From contig JADJVZ010000013.1 of NCBI GenBank assembly GCA_016716635.1, positions 310,001 through 374,000 on the forward strand: a stretch of DNA of 64,000 bases. The letters run 5' to 3'. Shown here piece after piece: positions 26,231 to 35,094 of this stretch. The DNA is from Micropruina sp. GTDB taxonomy: Bacteria; Actinomycetota; Actinomycetes; Propionibacteriales; Propionibacteriaceae. A program made the translations under genes and the position numbers. The notes beneath the pieces were generated by a model. The model did no database searches. It had not been told where the DNA came from and was given only the letters and a program-made list of their open reading frames with translations. Position 1 is the first letter of the stretch. Every line of letters starts with the position of its first letter.

Positions 26231-26259
26231 CATCACGGGGGCTTCACGGAGCCTTAACG
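26231..26259 (+). promoter_or_regulatory. Triple direct-repeat box, probable OmpR/PhoB-type response-regulator site
   Basis: Three 7-bp repeats at exact 11-bp spacing: CATCACG (26231), CTTCACG (26242) and CTTAACG (26253), ending 36 bp before the 4Fe-4S gene start. Eleven-bp tandem half-sites are the classical binding pattern of winged-helix response regulators. The same operon encodes one. Nearly the same box occurs at 29741 (before DUF2202) and 16232 (before the truncated 4Fe-4S copy). Confidence 0.65.
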
Positions 26260-26295
26260 GACGCTCGCCAGGCTGGTGGGCGAAGGAGAAGCACC

Positions 26296-27228
26296 ATGAC
26301 TGAGCACAAGGCGCCGCGACGAATGGGACCGACGCGGGCGCAACTGCGCCTGCGCGGGATGAAGCGGCTTCGGATCTCGAGGGGGTTCGTGCAGCTGGCG
26401 TTCGTCGCGCTGATCGTGACCGCGGGAGTCCGGCATCAACTTGTGAAGGTGGACGCCCCGTCGGTGGACGCCTTGTGTCCGTTCGGGGGCGTCGAGACGC
26501 TCATCACCTGGATCACGACGGGGGAGTTGATCAGCAAGATCCACCCGTCGAACCTGATTCTGGCGCTGGTGGTGCTGATCGCGACGCTGCTGGTCGGCAA
26601 TCTGTTCTGCGGGTGGGTGTGTCCGTTCGGGGCGGTGCAGGACGCCCTGACCTGGGTTCGGCGCAGGCTGCACTTGCCGACCGTCACCCTGCCGGCGTCG
26701 CTGGATCGTGGGCTGCGTTGGGGCCGGTTTGTCGTGCTGGCGATCGTCCTGTACTTCAGCGTGACGTCGGCGAAGTTGTGGTTCGCCGGGTTCGATCCCT
26801 ACCTCACGCTGTTCAGCTTCCACTGGCTGTTCGAGTTCGACCTGGCGGCGATGTGGGTGCCCCTGACGATCCTCGCGCTGATCCTGGGCGCGTCGTTGGT
26901 GGTCGACCGTTTCTGGTGTCGGTATCTCTGCCCGCTGGGCGCCACCTTCGCTGTCGTCGGTCATCTCAGCGTGTTCCGGATCCGGCGCTCCAGCAACGCG
27001 TGCACCGATTGCACGCTGTGTGATCGTCCGTGCCCGGTCGGCATCGAGCCGAGCAACGCGGCGCCGCTGGCCAGCACCGATTGCATCGGTTGCCTGGACT
27101 GTGTCGCAGCCTGCCCGGTCAAGGGCGCCCTGAAGTTCGACGGTCCCGTAGTGCTTGGGATGCCGCTCCGCAAGGACGTCGAGGTGGCGTCCGCTCCCCG
27201 TCGTTCCGGGACGAAGGTGCCCTCATGA
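26296..27228 (+). CDS. Membrane 4Fe-4S ferredoxin-type electron-transfer protein (NapH/YccM-like)
   Basis: A polytopic membrane iron-sulphur protein of 310 aa expected to pass electrons across or along the membrane. Four or five hydrophobic segments carry the family cysteine motifs CPFGGVE (about residue 55), CGWVCPFGAVQD (about 105) and CRYLCPLGA (about 210). Two ferredoxin clusters follow: CTDCTLCDRPCP and CIGCLDCVAACP (about 240-275). NapH, NosR and CcoG relatives share this layout; no NapG, NosZ or oxidase gene is nearby, so the partner is unknown. It is the first gene of a four-gene overlapping operon, with its ATGA shared with the next gene. A response-regulator box lies just upstream. 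Confidence 0.9.
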   Translation: MTEHKAPRRMGPTRAQLRLRGMKRLRISRGFVQLAFVALIVTAGVRHQLVKVDAPSVDALCPFGGVETLITWITTGELISKIHPSNLILALVVLIATLLVGNLFCGWVCPFGAVQDALTWVRRRLHLPTVTLPASLDRGLRWGRFVVLAIVLYFSVTSAKLWFAGFDPYLTLFSFHWLFEFDLAAMWVPLTILALILGASLVVDRFWCRYLCPLGATFAVVGHLSVFRIRRSSNACTDCTLCDRPCPVGIEPSNAAPLASTDCIGCLDCVAACPVKGALKFDGPVVLGMPLRKDVEVASAPRRSGTKVPS

Positions 27229-27884
27229 AACGCCTCTGGATCATGCCCGTCCTGTTCGTGGCCGTGTTGATGGGTGGTGTCGGCATCGCGCAGGCCACCG
27301 GCGCCTGGGTGACCACCAGACGCGAGGCGGTTGTTGCCGGTCAGCCGCTCACGGTCGACGACGTCAAAGGCTGGATGACCCTGCAGCAGGCCGCCGAAGG
27401 AGTCGGCCTCACCGTCGCCGATCTGGCAGGCCTCATCAGCCCGGACAAGCCGACCCTCGTCAAGGGGGCCACGGCGTTCAAGGACGTCGAGACGCTCGTC
27501 CCGGGCTTCGAGTTGACCGCGTTCAAGGAGCAAGTGCGCGCCCTGCTGGCCGCGCGCGGAACCGTCCCAGGACAGGCGTCCGCGACCCCAACTGCGACCT
27601 CGACAGCCACACCGACCACATCCCCGACCGCTGCACCGACTCCCTCCCCAAGCGGGACGGCGACACCTCAGGGGACGCCAACGGCGTCGGACGCGCAAGC
27701 GATCCGTGGATCGACAACCCTGCGGCAGGTCGCGGCGACTTACGGCCTGGACGTGGCGCGGCTTGCCCACGAATGCGGCCTGCCCGCGGACGTCAACGTG
27801 GACGCCACGCTGAAAGATCTCACCTCCACCGTCGCGGGATTCGAGATCCAGGCCGTCCGTGACGCCGTCGCGCGCCTGAAGTGA
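27225..27884 (+). CDS. Membrane-anchored protein with two repeats of a small helical domain
   Basis: 219 aa. The N-terminal hydrophobic segment (WIMPVLFVAVLMGGVGIAQA) is a signal or anchor. It is followed by two copies of a ~60-aa module. The first begins VKGWMTLQQAAEGVGLTVADLAGLI and ends VPGFELTAFKEQVRALL. The second begins IRGSTTLRQVAATYGLDVARLAHECGL and ends VAGFEIQAVRDAVARLK. A long Thr/Pro/Ala linker separates them. As I recall, this module (MTL..A...G....L....L) also occurs beside or fused to membrane 4Fe-4S proteins in other prokaryotes, which fits its ATGA-coupled position. Its biochemical role is unknown; a cofactor-free docking or sensor domain is a guess. Confidence 0.8.
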   Translation: MKRLWIMPVLFVAVLMGGVGIAQATGAWVTTRREAVVAGQPLTVDDVKGWMTLQQAAEGVGLTVADLAGLISPDKPTLVKGATAFKDVETLVPGFELTAFKEQVRALLAARGTVPGQASATPTATSTATPTTSPTAAPTPSPSGTATPQGTPTASDAQAIRGSTTLRQVAATYGLDVARLAHECGLPADVNVDATLKDLTSTVAGFEIQAVRDAVARLK

Positions 27885-27931
27885 ACGCGCAGTCCGAGCC
27901 AGCCGCAGCGTCCGAGGAGAAGAATGCATCC

Positions 27932-28638
<707 letters not shown>

Positions 28639-28642
<4 letters not shown>

Positions 28643-29715
28643 ACCGCCTCGCCGCGCGTTTCGCCTTGTCACACCTGCTTGTCGCCGTGGTCGGCGGGCT
28701 TGTCACGTTCGCCGTCGTCGTCGTCCTGGCCCCTGCGATGTTCGACCAGCAGCTGCATATGGGAGCCGGTCCGGGCGGGGTCGGCACGGGCAACGGGCCG
28801 GCGCTTCGGGCGTCCTTCGCGGCGGCGATCACGAACTCACTTGTTGTTGGGACGCTGACCGGGGCATTGCTGGCGGCCGTGCTGGGCGTTGTGGCGGCGC
28901 GGCAACTGCTGAGGCCGCTCGGACGCGTCGGCACGGCCGTCGGCGAGCTGGCCCGCGGTAACTACGCCCACCAGGTGCCGGTGCCGCGCGAGACCGAACT
29001 TGCCTCGTTGGTCACCGACGTCAACGCCCTCGGTGCCGAGCTGGGAGCCACCGAGACCCGCCGCCTGAGGCTGTTGGGAGAAGTGGCCCACGAAATGCGC
29101 ACGCCGCTCACCATCATCGACGGCTACGTCGAGGGCATGATCGACGGCGTCCTGCCCACCGAACCCGAACAGCTGGGGCAGGTCAGCGTTGAGGTCCGAA
29201 GGCTGCGTCGCCTGAGCGAAGACTTATCGTCCCTGTCGCGAGCCGAAGAGGGACGCCTGGTGCTCGCTCCCGGCACCGTCGACCTGGACGCCGTCGCCGC
29301 CGACCTGGTCGCGCGACTGCGGTCGCAGGCGGACGACGCCGGGCTCACCCTGGTCGCCGTGCCGGGGGCGGGGACGGTGACCGCGGACGCCGACCGCGCG
29401 GTCCAGGTGCTGACGAACCTGGTCGGGAACGCGATCCGGGCGACCCCGCGCGGCGGATCGATCACCGTGACCGGAACCAGGGCGGGGTCGTCGGCGTCCC
29501 TCGCCGTCACCGACACCGGCGTCGGGCTCGCGCCGGCTGACGTGGAGCGCGTGTTCGAGCGCTTCTATCGGGTGCCCGGTCCGGCAGGCACGTCCGAGGG
29601 ATCCGGGATCGGCCTCACCGTCGCCCGCGCCTACATGCGCGCGATGGGCGGGTCGCTGACCGCCTCCTCGTCCGGCCCCGGACGCGGCGCCACCTTCACC
29701 GCGACCTTCGGCTGA
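28639..29715 (+). CDS. Sensor histidine kinase partner of the response regulator
   Basis: 358 aa. Two membrane segments (about residues 10-33 and 66-88) enclose a short ~30-aa Gly-rich extracytoplasmic loop. A HAMP domain (RQLLRPLGRVGTAVGELARGNYAHQVPV) follows, then the H-box EVAHEMRTPLTIIDGYVEG with the phosphorylated His at about 150. The N-box (LTNLVGNAIRATP), G1 (VTDTGVGLAP), F-box (VFERFYRV) and G2 (GSGIGLTVARAYM) motifs are all present. The tiny sensor loop suggests it senses through the membrane or a partner, perhaps the co-transcribed 4Fe-4S protein; that is inference. Confidence 0.94.
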
Positions 29716-29740
29716 GCGAGCCACCGCGGGCGAGCCGACT

Positions 29741-29758
29741 CATCACGCAGGCTTCACA
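29741..29758 (+). promoter_or_regulatory. Response-regulator box upstream of the DUF2202 gene
   Basis: CATCACG (29741) and CTTCACA (29752) are spaced 11 bp apart, with a weak third match at 29763. The 17-bp block CATCACGCAGGCTTCAC matches the 26231 block at 15 of 17 positions. It lies 67 bp before the DUF2202 start. Shared control with the 4Fe-4S operon is inferred. Confidence 0.6.
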
Positions 29759-29824
29759 CTTCGCCACCGGGACCCTTCATCTGGGAGACGAAGACTTGAG
29801 CTAACAACTTGAAGGGAGCTTGAC

Positions 29825-30538
29825 ATGAACAAGCACATCCTGCGTCTCGCGGGCATCGGAATCGGCGGCCTCCTCCTGGCCGGAGGAGCCTGGACGGCGG
29901 TCGCCGCGGGTCCCGGAAACCCCACCCCCAATCGTCCGGCCGCCACGGCCCCCGCCACCTCGACGCTGAGCGCCGCGACTGCGTCCGACCTGGTCTTCGT
30001 CCGCGACGAGGAGCGGCTGGCCCGCGACCTGTACGCCGCCATCGCCGCGCAGTACGGGGACGCCCTGCCGTTCAGCACCATCGTCAACAGCGAGCAGCGG
30101 CACTTCGACGCCGTCGGCGTGCTCTTGGAGCGCTACGGCCTCGCGGATCCTGCCAGCGGACAGCCCGCCGGGCAGTACGCGAACCCCGCGCTCCAAAGCC
30201 TGTACGACACGCTCCTCGCCCAGTCGAAGATCTCGCTCGCCGAGGCGTACAAGGTCGGCATCGCCGTCGAGACGCGCGACATCGCTGACGTCAAGAAGGG
30301 TGCGTCCGACGCGACCCAGGCGGACGTCGACCGGGTCTTCACCATGCTCCTCAACGGTTCCGAGAAGCACCTGAGTGCCTTCACCGACGCCGCGAACGGC
30401 GTGACGCATACGGAGACGGATATGCGCGGGCAAGCGTCCGACTCCGCGGCCACCCACCGCAACGGCATGGGGGCCGGGACCGGTGCGGGCAACCGATCGG
30501 GTGGCGGCCAAGGCGACAGGACCTGCATCAGCGGCTGA
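29825..30538 (+). CDS. Exported DUF2202 ferritin-like protein
   Basis: 237 aa. A signal or anchor peptide (MNKHILRLAGIGIGGLLLAGGAWTAVAA) is followed by a DUF2202 helical bundle. Likely metal-binding residues are in FVRDEERLARDLYAAIAAQYG and STIVNSEQRHFDAVGVLLERYG (Glu-Arg-Leu-Ala-Arg and Ser-Glu-x-x-His patterns typical of ferritin-like folds). The C-terminal ~45 residues are Gly/Asn-rich with a lone Cys. GAAGGGAG lies before the ATG. It is downstream of a two-component system and carries the same promoter box, suggesting redox- or metal-responsive expression. Enzymatic activity is unknown. Confidence 0.87.
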   Translation: MNKHILRLAGIGIGGLLLAGGAWTAVAAGPGNPTPNRPAATAPATSTLSAATASDLVFVRDEERLARDLYAAIAAQYGDALPFSTIVNSEQRHFDAVGVLLERYGLADPASGQPAGQYANPALQSLYDTLLAQSKISLAEAYKVGIAVETRDIADVKKGASDATQADVDRVFTMLLNGSEKHLSAFTDAANGVTHTETDMRGQASDSAATHRNGMGAGTGAGNRSGGGQGDRTCISG

Positions 30539-30547
30539 CCTGTCAAT

Positions 30548-30584
30548 CCACTCTCAGCATGCCCGGCGAGCTTGCTGAGAGTGG
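30548..30584 (+). terminator. Hairpin terminator after the DUF2202 gene
   Basis: A perfect 11-bp stem, CCACTCTCAGC with GCTGAGAGTGG, around a 15-nt loop, 10 bp after the DUF2202 stop. No U-tract follows. Confidence 0.7.
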
Positions 30585-30737
30585 AATGGTCCTCAGGCAC
30601 TCGAGTGTGTCCGAACGCGTGGAAGTTGAGTTGGCCAGCTCTTGGACGAGCCGCAGGAGGCCCAGGCGCCCCTCAAACCGAAGGCGATGAGGCGAGTCGG
30701 GCCAAAGCGGGCGAATGACTGACCTCCCTTGCCGCAG

Positions 30738-31955
30738 TTAGTGTCGTGTGTTCTGGTCGAATGCCGCGCCGTCGGGGTGGTGGTGATAGCTCGAGTAAGC
30801 CATGGGCGCGTCGATCACCTGGAAGATCTCGTGTGCAACCCAGTATGTGCGCCCGCCCCTGCCGATGCTGCCAACTTCAGTGAGCCAGCCGCGCTGGACG
30901 GCCTTAGCAATGAGATTGCGAGCTCCTTGGTTGGTGAGGCCACTTAGGCGTTGGACTGACTTGACTGTCACAAACGGGTTGGCAAACAGAAAATTGGCGA
31001 GCATCGGGAGCCGGGATCGGGAGGCGGCGCCGTCCGCGAGGTAGCGCTCCCGAATCTGAATGAGTTGGATCGACCGAGTATTGGCGTCGGCAGCTTGGTC
31101 CTTCACTGCCTGCAGGAAGAACTGAAGCCACTCCTGAATCTGCCCCGCCTCCCTGACCATCTGCAGCCGGTGGTAGTACTCACTGCGATGGGACTCGAAG
31201 TATCCAGATACGTACAGCAACGGCCTCGAGAGACGCCCCTCTTCGGCCAGCATGAGGTTGATGAGCAGTCGGCCGATGCGTCCGTTCCCGTCTAAGAACG
31301 GGTGGATGGTCTCGAACTGGTAGTGCATCAGACCACAGCGGATCAGCGTTGGGAGATCGCCGGGGGTGTTCACGAAGTCCTCCCAGTCGGCTAAGGCATT
31401 GGGAACCTCGTCGGGCAGGGGCGGGACGAAGACCGCAGAGTCGGGGTTGTCGTGTGTTGCGCCGATCCAGACTGGTGACCGGCGGAGTTCCCCGGGGAGT
31501 TTCTCGGCACCCCGCACCCCTTCCAGCAAGATGCCATGCAGTTCCTTGAGAAGCCTCTGCGAGATGGGAAGAGTCCGGATCGATTGGTAACCGTGTCTCG
31601 TGGCGGCCAGGTAACGCTCCACTTCGGCCACATCCTCCGACGGACGCTCACCCTCAGCGGCTTCTGCTTGCAGCAGATCGGACAAGGACGCCTGGGTGCC
31701 TTCAATGCGGGAGCTAGCGACCGCTTCTCTGCGAAGCGACGGACCCACGAGCAGGTCAGGGTCGTGAACCAATTGGCAAAGCCCCTCCAACTGTCCGACC
31801 GCAGCGTCCGCTCCGGAGAGAAGCTTCACCGTGCGGGGAGCGAGTTCGAGTTCACGAGGGATGGGTGCCGGACGAAAATAGTGGAACGCCCACTTCTTCC
31901 CGGGTTCACGCTGAACGGTACCGAAGAGGCTGGAGTTGAACTTGGCGGGATCCAC
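30738..31955 (-). CDS. Fic-domain protein (class II, N-terminal inhibitory helix)
   Basis: 405 aa, a probable AMP- or nucleotide-transferase modifying a cytosolic target. The Fic motif HPFLDGNGRIGRLL is complete (about residues 220-233), with the catalytic His and phosphate-binding Asn/Gly/Arg. An inhibitory-helix sequence SSRIEGTQAS (about 82-91) marks a self-inhibited class II enzyme. The C-terminus has a winged-helix region (FVTVKSVQRLSGLTNQGARNLIAKAVQRGWL), suggesting DNA binding. The start is GTG 31955. It is monocistronic, with TTGGAA repeats immediately upstream. Substrate unknown. Confidence 0.92.
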   Translation of the reverse strand: MDPAKFNSSLFGTVQREPGKKWAFHYFRPAPIPRELELAPRTVKLLSGADAAVGQLEGLCQLVHDPDLLVGPSLRREAVASSRIEGTQASLSDLLQAEAAEGERPSEDVAEVERYLAATRHGYQSIRTLPISQRLLKELHGILLEGVRGAEKLPGELRRSPVWIGATHDNPDSAVFVPPLPDEVPNALADWEDFVNTPGDLPTLIRCGLMHYQFETIHPFLDGNGRIGRLLINLMLAEEGRLSRPLLYVSGYFESHRSEYYHRLQMVREAGQIQEWLQFFLQAVKDQAADANTRSIQLIQIRERYLADGAASRSRLPMLANFLFANPFVTVKSVQRLSGLTNQGARNLIAKAVQRGWLTEVGSIGRGGRTYWVAHEIFQVIDAPMAYSSYHHHPDGAAFDQNTRH

Positions 31956-31985
31956 CGTCGCATCTTAACAAGCGAACCCCGATTC

Positions 31986-32041
31986 TAGTTGGAATGAGCG
32001 GGCCATATTCCAAGTAAACAGGCTGGTTAGTTGGAAATATG
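31986..32041. promoter_or_regulatory. Cluster of TTGGAA half-sites upstream of the Fic gene
   Basis: AGTTGGAATG (31987-31996), the inverted CATATTCCAA (32004-32013) and TTGGAAATATG (32031-32041). The last two form an inverted pair (CATATTCCAA against TTGGAAATATG). They lie 32-86 bp upstream of the GTG. The Fic protein's own winged-helix domain is a candidate binder; this is inference. Confidence 0.5.
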
Positions 32042-32508
32042 TGGGCCGAAGGCGGTCAGCGATGGCCACCGTCTTGCCGTGTCAACGGTTCGCCGCCGAG
32101 CCGGTGAGGCAGGATTCGGTCCAACCCGTGCGTAGGCCAGAGTTGGAGCGTGCCTGCGACGGTCCAACTGCGGTGGCCTTGGACTTGGAATTCAGGTCAT
32201 TCGATCACAGTGGACTTGGAGCGTCCTCCGAAGTCTCCACGTCTGAACGGTCGCCGTTCTTCACCGGATGGCCAGCCTCAGCCAACAAGGCCAACGGGTG
32301 CTCGTTATCGGGAGCCAGCCGCAAGGTCATTGCCATGGTTCGATGATGCCGGCCTGGTATTCACACTGACGTTGCTGGTCGGCAGAACGGTCCAGGTCAA
32401 CGTGGCTCCCGACTGACAACACGGACGTCCGAGCCAGACGCTGGCTACCATGACGACCACAGTGCCGGCACGACTGATCGTCGCCGGAACACCGTCCGAG
32501 GAGACCGC
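32042..32508. other. Intergenic region, no gene recognised
   Basis: About 470 bp between the Fic operator cluster and the SRPBCC gene. Short frames on both strands lack protein-like composition. It may hold decayed sequence; nothing further can be supported. Confidence 0.35.
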
Positions 32509-33306
32509 ATGAGCACGACACCCGACGTCCCGTACCGGCTCGAGTTCAGCGTCGAGGTTCCCGGAACCGTCGAGCAGGTCTGGGACGCTGTGGCGACAGC
32601 CAAGGGCATGAGCGCCTGGTTCCTGTCGACGGAACTGGAGGAATGCGTTGGCGGCGCCCTGCATTTTTCGATGGGTCCCGAGATGGGGTCCGACGGCCAC
32701 ATCATCGCTTGGGAACCCCCTCGCCGCCTCGTGTATCAGGAGGATTGGGCGGCGATGATGGGTAGGGAGCCGGACGAACTCAGCCCGCTGACGTCCGAGT
32801 TTCGGGTCGAGGAGAGGGCCGGGGACGGATGTGTCGTCCACGTCACCAGCAGCGGTTTCGGCCGCGGCGCCGACTGGGAATCGGAGTTCTGGGACGACAT
32901 GGGCACCAACTGGCTGCCGTTCTTCGACAACCTGCGCCTGTACCTGGCGCACTTCCCCGGGCAGGCAGCCACGCCGTTGGAGGCGTCCACCCTCCATCCC
33001 GGCGACGCGGCCGCGCTGTGGTCAACCCTGCGGGACTCGCTGGGCCTCGGCGCCGAGGGCGACATGATCGAGGTGCGTGGGATGAGCGGCACCGTCGAAC
33101 GAATCGGTGAGAACCAGGCGCTGATCCGGCTTTTCGCCCCGGTGCCCGGGTTGCTCAGCGTCTACACCCACGCCATGGGCGAGGACGCGGCGATGGCCAG
33201 CGTGCGAGCGTCCCTGTTCTCCGCCGACGCCGCAGAGTACGTCCAGCGCGAACAGCCTGCCTGGCAGTCCTGGCTGCAGGAGACCCTCGAGTTCAAGGCC
33301 GAGTAG
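32509..33306 (+). CDS. SRPBCC (AHSA1-like) domain protein
   Basis: 265 aa with an N-terminal SRPBCC/AHSA1 ligand-binding fold: LEFSVEVPGTVEQVWDAVATAKGMSAWFLSTELEECVGG, then SDGHIIAWEPPRRLVYQEDW and WDDMGTNWLPFFDNLRLYL. Such proteins bind hydrophobic ligands or act as co-chaperone-like stress proteins in actinobacteria. The C-terminal ~100 residues (SGTVERIGENQALIRLFAPVPGLLSVYTHAMGED) form a second beta-rich domain. GAGGAGACCGC precedes the ATG. It stands alone and is followed by a 92-bp palindromic repeat. Ligand unknown. Confidence 0.88.
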   Translation: MSTTPDVPYRLEFSVEVPGTVEQVWDAVATAKGMSAWFLSTELEECVGGALHFSMGPEMGSDGHIIAWEPPRRLVYQEDWAAMMGREPDELSPLTSEFRVEERAGDGCVVHVTSSGFGRGADWESEFWDDMGTNWLPFFDNLRLYLAHFPGQAATPLEASTLHPGDAAALWSTLRDSLGLGAEGDMIEVRGMSGTVERIGENQALIRLFAPVPGLLSVYTHAMGEDAAMASVRASLFSADAAEYVQREQPAWQSWLQETLEFKAE

Positions 33307-33345
33307 CCGTTTGGGGGCCTCGGGCGACGCGGCTGAGTTCGCGAA

Positions 33346-33437
33346 ACGACAAATCTGCGTCAGTCAACGCAAACGGCACCGAGCGTCCGCGCTCACGTGG
33401 GAGGTGCCTTGGTCGTCGACCGACGCAGATTTGTCGT
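33346..33437. repeat. 92-bp palindromic repeat, copy 1
   Basis: Perfect 16-bp terminal inverted repeats: ACGACAAATCTGCGTC at 33346-33361 and GACGCAGATTTGTCGT at 33422-33437. An inner GTCGTCGAC motif adjoins the right arm. Three relatives lie at 34781, 44297 and 51933. It sits just after the SRPBCC gene. The arms could fold as a hairpin. Confidence 0.85.
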
Positions 33438-33484
33438 GATCGTTGTTCGACCTCGTTAAGGGAGCCGAGGGCTAACGCCATGAA

Positions 33485-33651
33485 TCACGAACGATCGGCA
33501 GGCCTCAGCAGGCTCAGTTCCATCTCGAGGAGCAGCAGGAAATCACCACCACGCATGGGTTCGGAGCGGCAGGTCTCGAGGAAACCGTGCCTTCGATAGA
33601 GCCGACGAGCCGGCTCGGCGCCCGCTTGGACGAGGAGGACGACGGACGTCG
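33485..33651 (-). pseudogene. C-terminal fragment of a GNAT acetyltransferase
   Basis: The minus strand reads TSVVLLVQAGAEPARRLYRRHGFLETCRSEPM...FLLLLEMELSLLRPADRS then stops. This is clearly related to the C-terminus of the intact GNAT protein at 43712-44203 (ASVTLWVEARAESARRLYLRLGFVETGRSETM). The first ~110 codons are missing; upstream lies the end of the ATP-grasp gene. Confidence 0.82.
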
Positions 33652-33661
33652 CGCGGGCGTG

Positions 33662-34444
33662 CTAATCCAGCAAGTCCTGAACCGCGTCGACGACCGCCTG
33701 CCGATCGCAACCGTAGAGATCCGCGCCACTGAAGGGATTCATCTCAAGGACGCGGACCTCACCCCCGACCTCGCACACGTCCACGATGAAAACCGGGTCG
33801 GGCGGGATGACTTCAGCAACTACCTCGGCGGCGTAACGCCAGGCCGGGCTCGTGGTGGAGACAGCAGAGCCTGCTGATCGACCGTCAGCTGTGTAGGCGC
33901 TGCCCGCGACCACCCGGTCGGCTACGACAACGAACCGCCACTCTGATCCGATCGTGACCGCCGGGGTGACAACGATCGGTAGAGCCTCGTCGTCGTAGTA
34001 GTACCCGTGGTCGAGCGACGCTAGCGTGATGTCCCCGCGACCCAAGACCCTTCCACTGAAGGGCTTGAGCGGACTGTCGGGCCGAACGAAAACACGGTCT
34101 CCAAACTCGGGTGGAGGCCCATCGCTCACCAGGGCGGCGACTGTGGTGATGACACGGGTTGGTGAGACGAGGCGCGCGGCGAGGGACGGCCACCAAGCGC
34201 TGCATTCGAATCGTGAAGTTGAGCAGAACGCTCCGGGCGACCAAGGCAACTCCCGCGCGATGCGGTCTGCGTTGGCCAGTGATCCATGAAAGACCACGCG
34301 TTCGCCCAATAGTTTCGGCCATCGGCCGGTGATCCACCAGTCGTCCTTCCAGGCCAAAACTCGAGCGCCCGCGCTTTGGACCGCGGCGGACAAGGCTTCG
34401 TCGCCGTCGGAGAACACGTCGTGTTCCAGCACCCAGGTGGTCAC
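33662..34444 (-). CDS. ATP-grasp domain protein (R2K/DUF4343-like)
   Basis: 260 aa. It resembles the short ATP-grasp proteins of the R2K clade (DUF4343 type). FGDRVFVRPDSPLKPFSGRVL provides the phosphate/Arg-Pro motif that replaces the usual Lys. SEWRFVVVADRVVAGSAY and VFIVDVCEVGGEVRVLEMNPFSGADLYGCD carry the Asp, Glu-x-Asn metal-binding pair. The N-terminal pre-ATP-grasp part starts TTWVLEHDVFSDGDEALSAAV. Such proteins ligate or modify peptides in variable, often accessory loci. It is monocistronic, sits between a decayed GNAT fragment and a repeat-rich gap, and has no visible partner. Confidence 0.82.
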   Translation of the reverse strand: MTTWVLEHDVFSDGDEALSAAVQSAGARVLAWKDDWWITGRWPKLLGERVVFHGSLANADRIARELPWSPGAFCSTSRFECSAWWPSLAARLVSPTRVITTVAALVSDGPPPEFGDRVFVRPDSPLKPFSGRVLGRGDITLASLDHGYYYDDEALPIVVTPAVTIGSEWRFVVVADRVVAGSAYTADGRSAGSAVSTTSPAWRYAAEVVAEVIPPDPVFIVDVCEVGGEVRVLEMNPFSGADLYGCDRQAVVDAVQDLLD

Positions 34445-34780
34445 TGGGACACCATACGGTTCGGTTGGCCACTCCTAGTACGCCGACCGGGAAGTCGTCC
34501 CCTAGACGACTCGGGCCACGTCAGTGACTTCATCGAGTGCGGGAGGCTTCGGTGCTGGTCGTGGAGGTGAACGGACCTGCTGGATGACGAAGTTCCGCCA
34601 CGAGTACTCGAGTCTGAGATTCCGAGCCGGGTGGTGTGGTCGTCCTTATGGCCGAGCCGTCCGGGTGACCAGGTGGGCCTCGAATTATCTACAGAACGAC
34701 GTGAGGTCTGGGGTGCACGTGCCAAGTGCCTGAAGAATCAACTACTTAAGTCGTGGACCGAGGAGGGACGGGACCGCCCA
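34445..34780. other. Intergenic region, nothing recognised
   Basis: About 335 bp upstream of the ATP-grasp gene before the second palindromic repeat. Small open frames here have no supporting features. Confidence 0.35.
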
Positions 34781-34872
34781 ACGACGAATCTGCGTCGCTC
34801 GACGAAAACGTCACAGGCCTCTTGCGCTCACGGGCGGGGTGCGTTGGTCGTCGACCGACTCAGTTCCGTTGT
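34781..34872. repeat. 92-bp palindromic repeat, copy 2
   Basis: Left arm ACGACGAATCTGCGTCGCTC; right arm CGTCGACCGACTCAGTTCCG continuing to GTTGT. Same length and inner GGTCGTCGAC motif as copy 1. The right arm is degraded, so pairing is imperfect. Confidence 0.75.
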
Positions 34873-35045
34873 GATGGCCTAGTGAGCCCGAGGAACAGCC
34901 AGCCGAAGGTAGGGAATCACGAGCGGACGGGAACTTGCGGGCAGGTTGCGCTCAATCTGAGCAGGCTGAGGGCGCCCCGTGCCCACCCGCGTCGCTGTCG
35001 ACATAGCGACTCATGGCGGCCAGCGGGACCGGGTTACCAGCAACA

Positions 35046-35078
35046 AAGGCCGTCCCGACGTGAGTCGGGGCGGCCCTT
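35046..35078 (-). terminator. Terminator hairpin of the alpha-galactoside transporter operon
   Basis: Left arm AAGGCCGTCCCGAC pairs with GTCGGGGCGGCCCTT around a GTGA loop, with one bulge. It lies 17 bp after the stop of the last permease gene on the minus strand. Confidence 0.7.
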
Positions 35079-35094
35079 GAGCGTTGAGGCCTGC

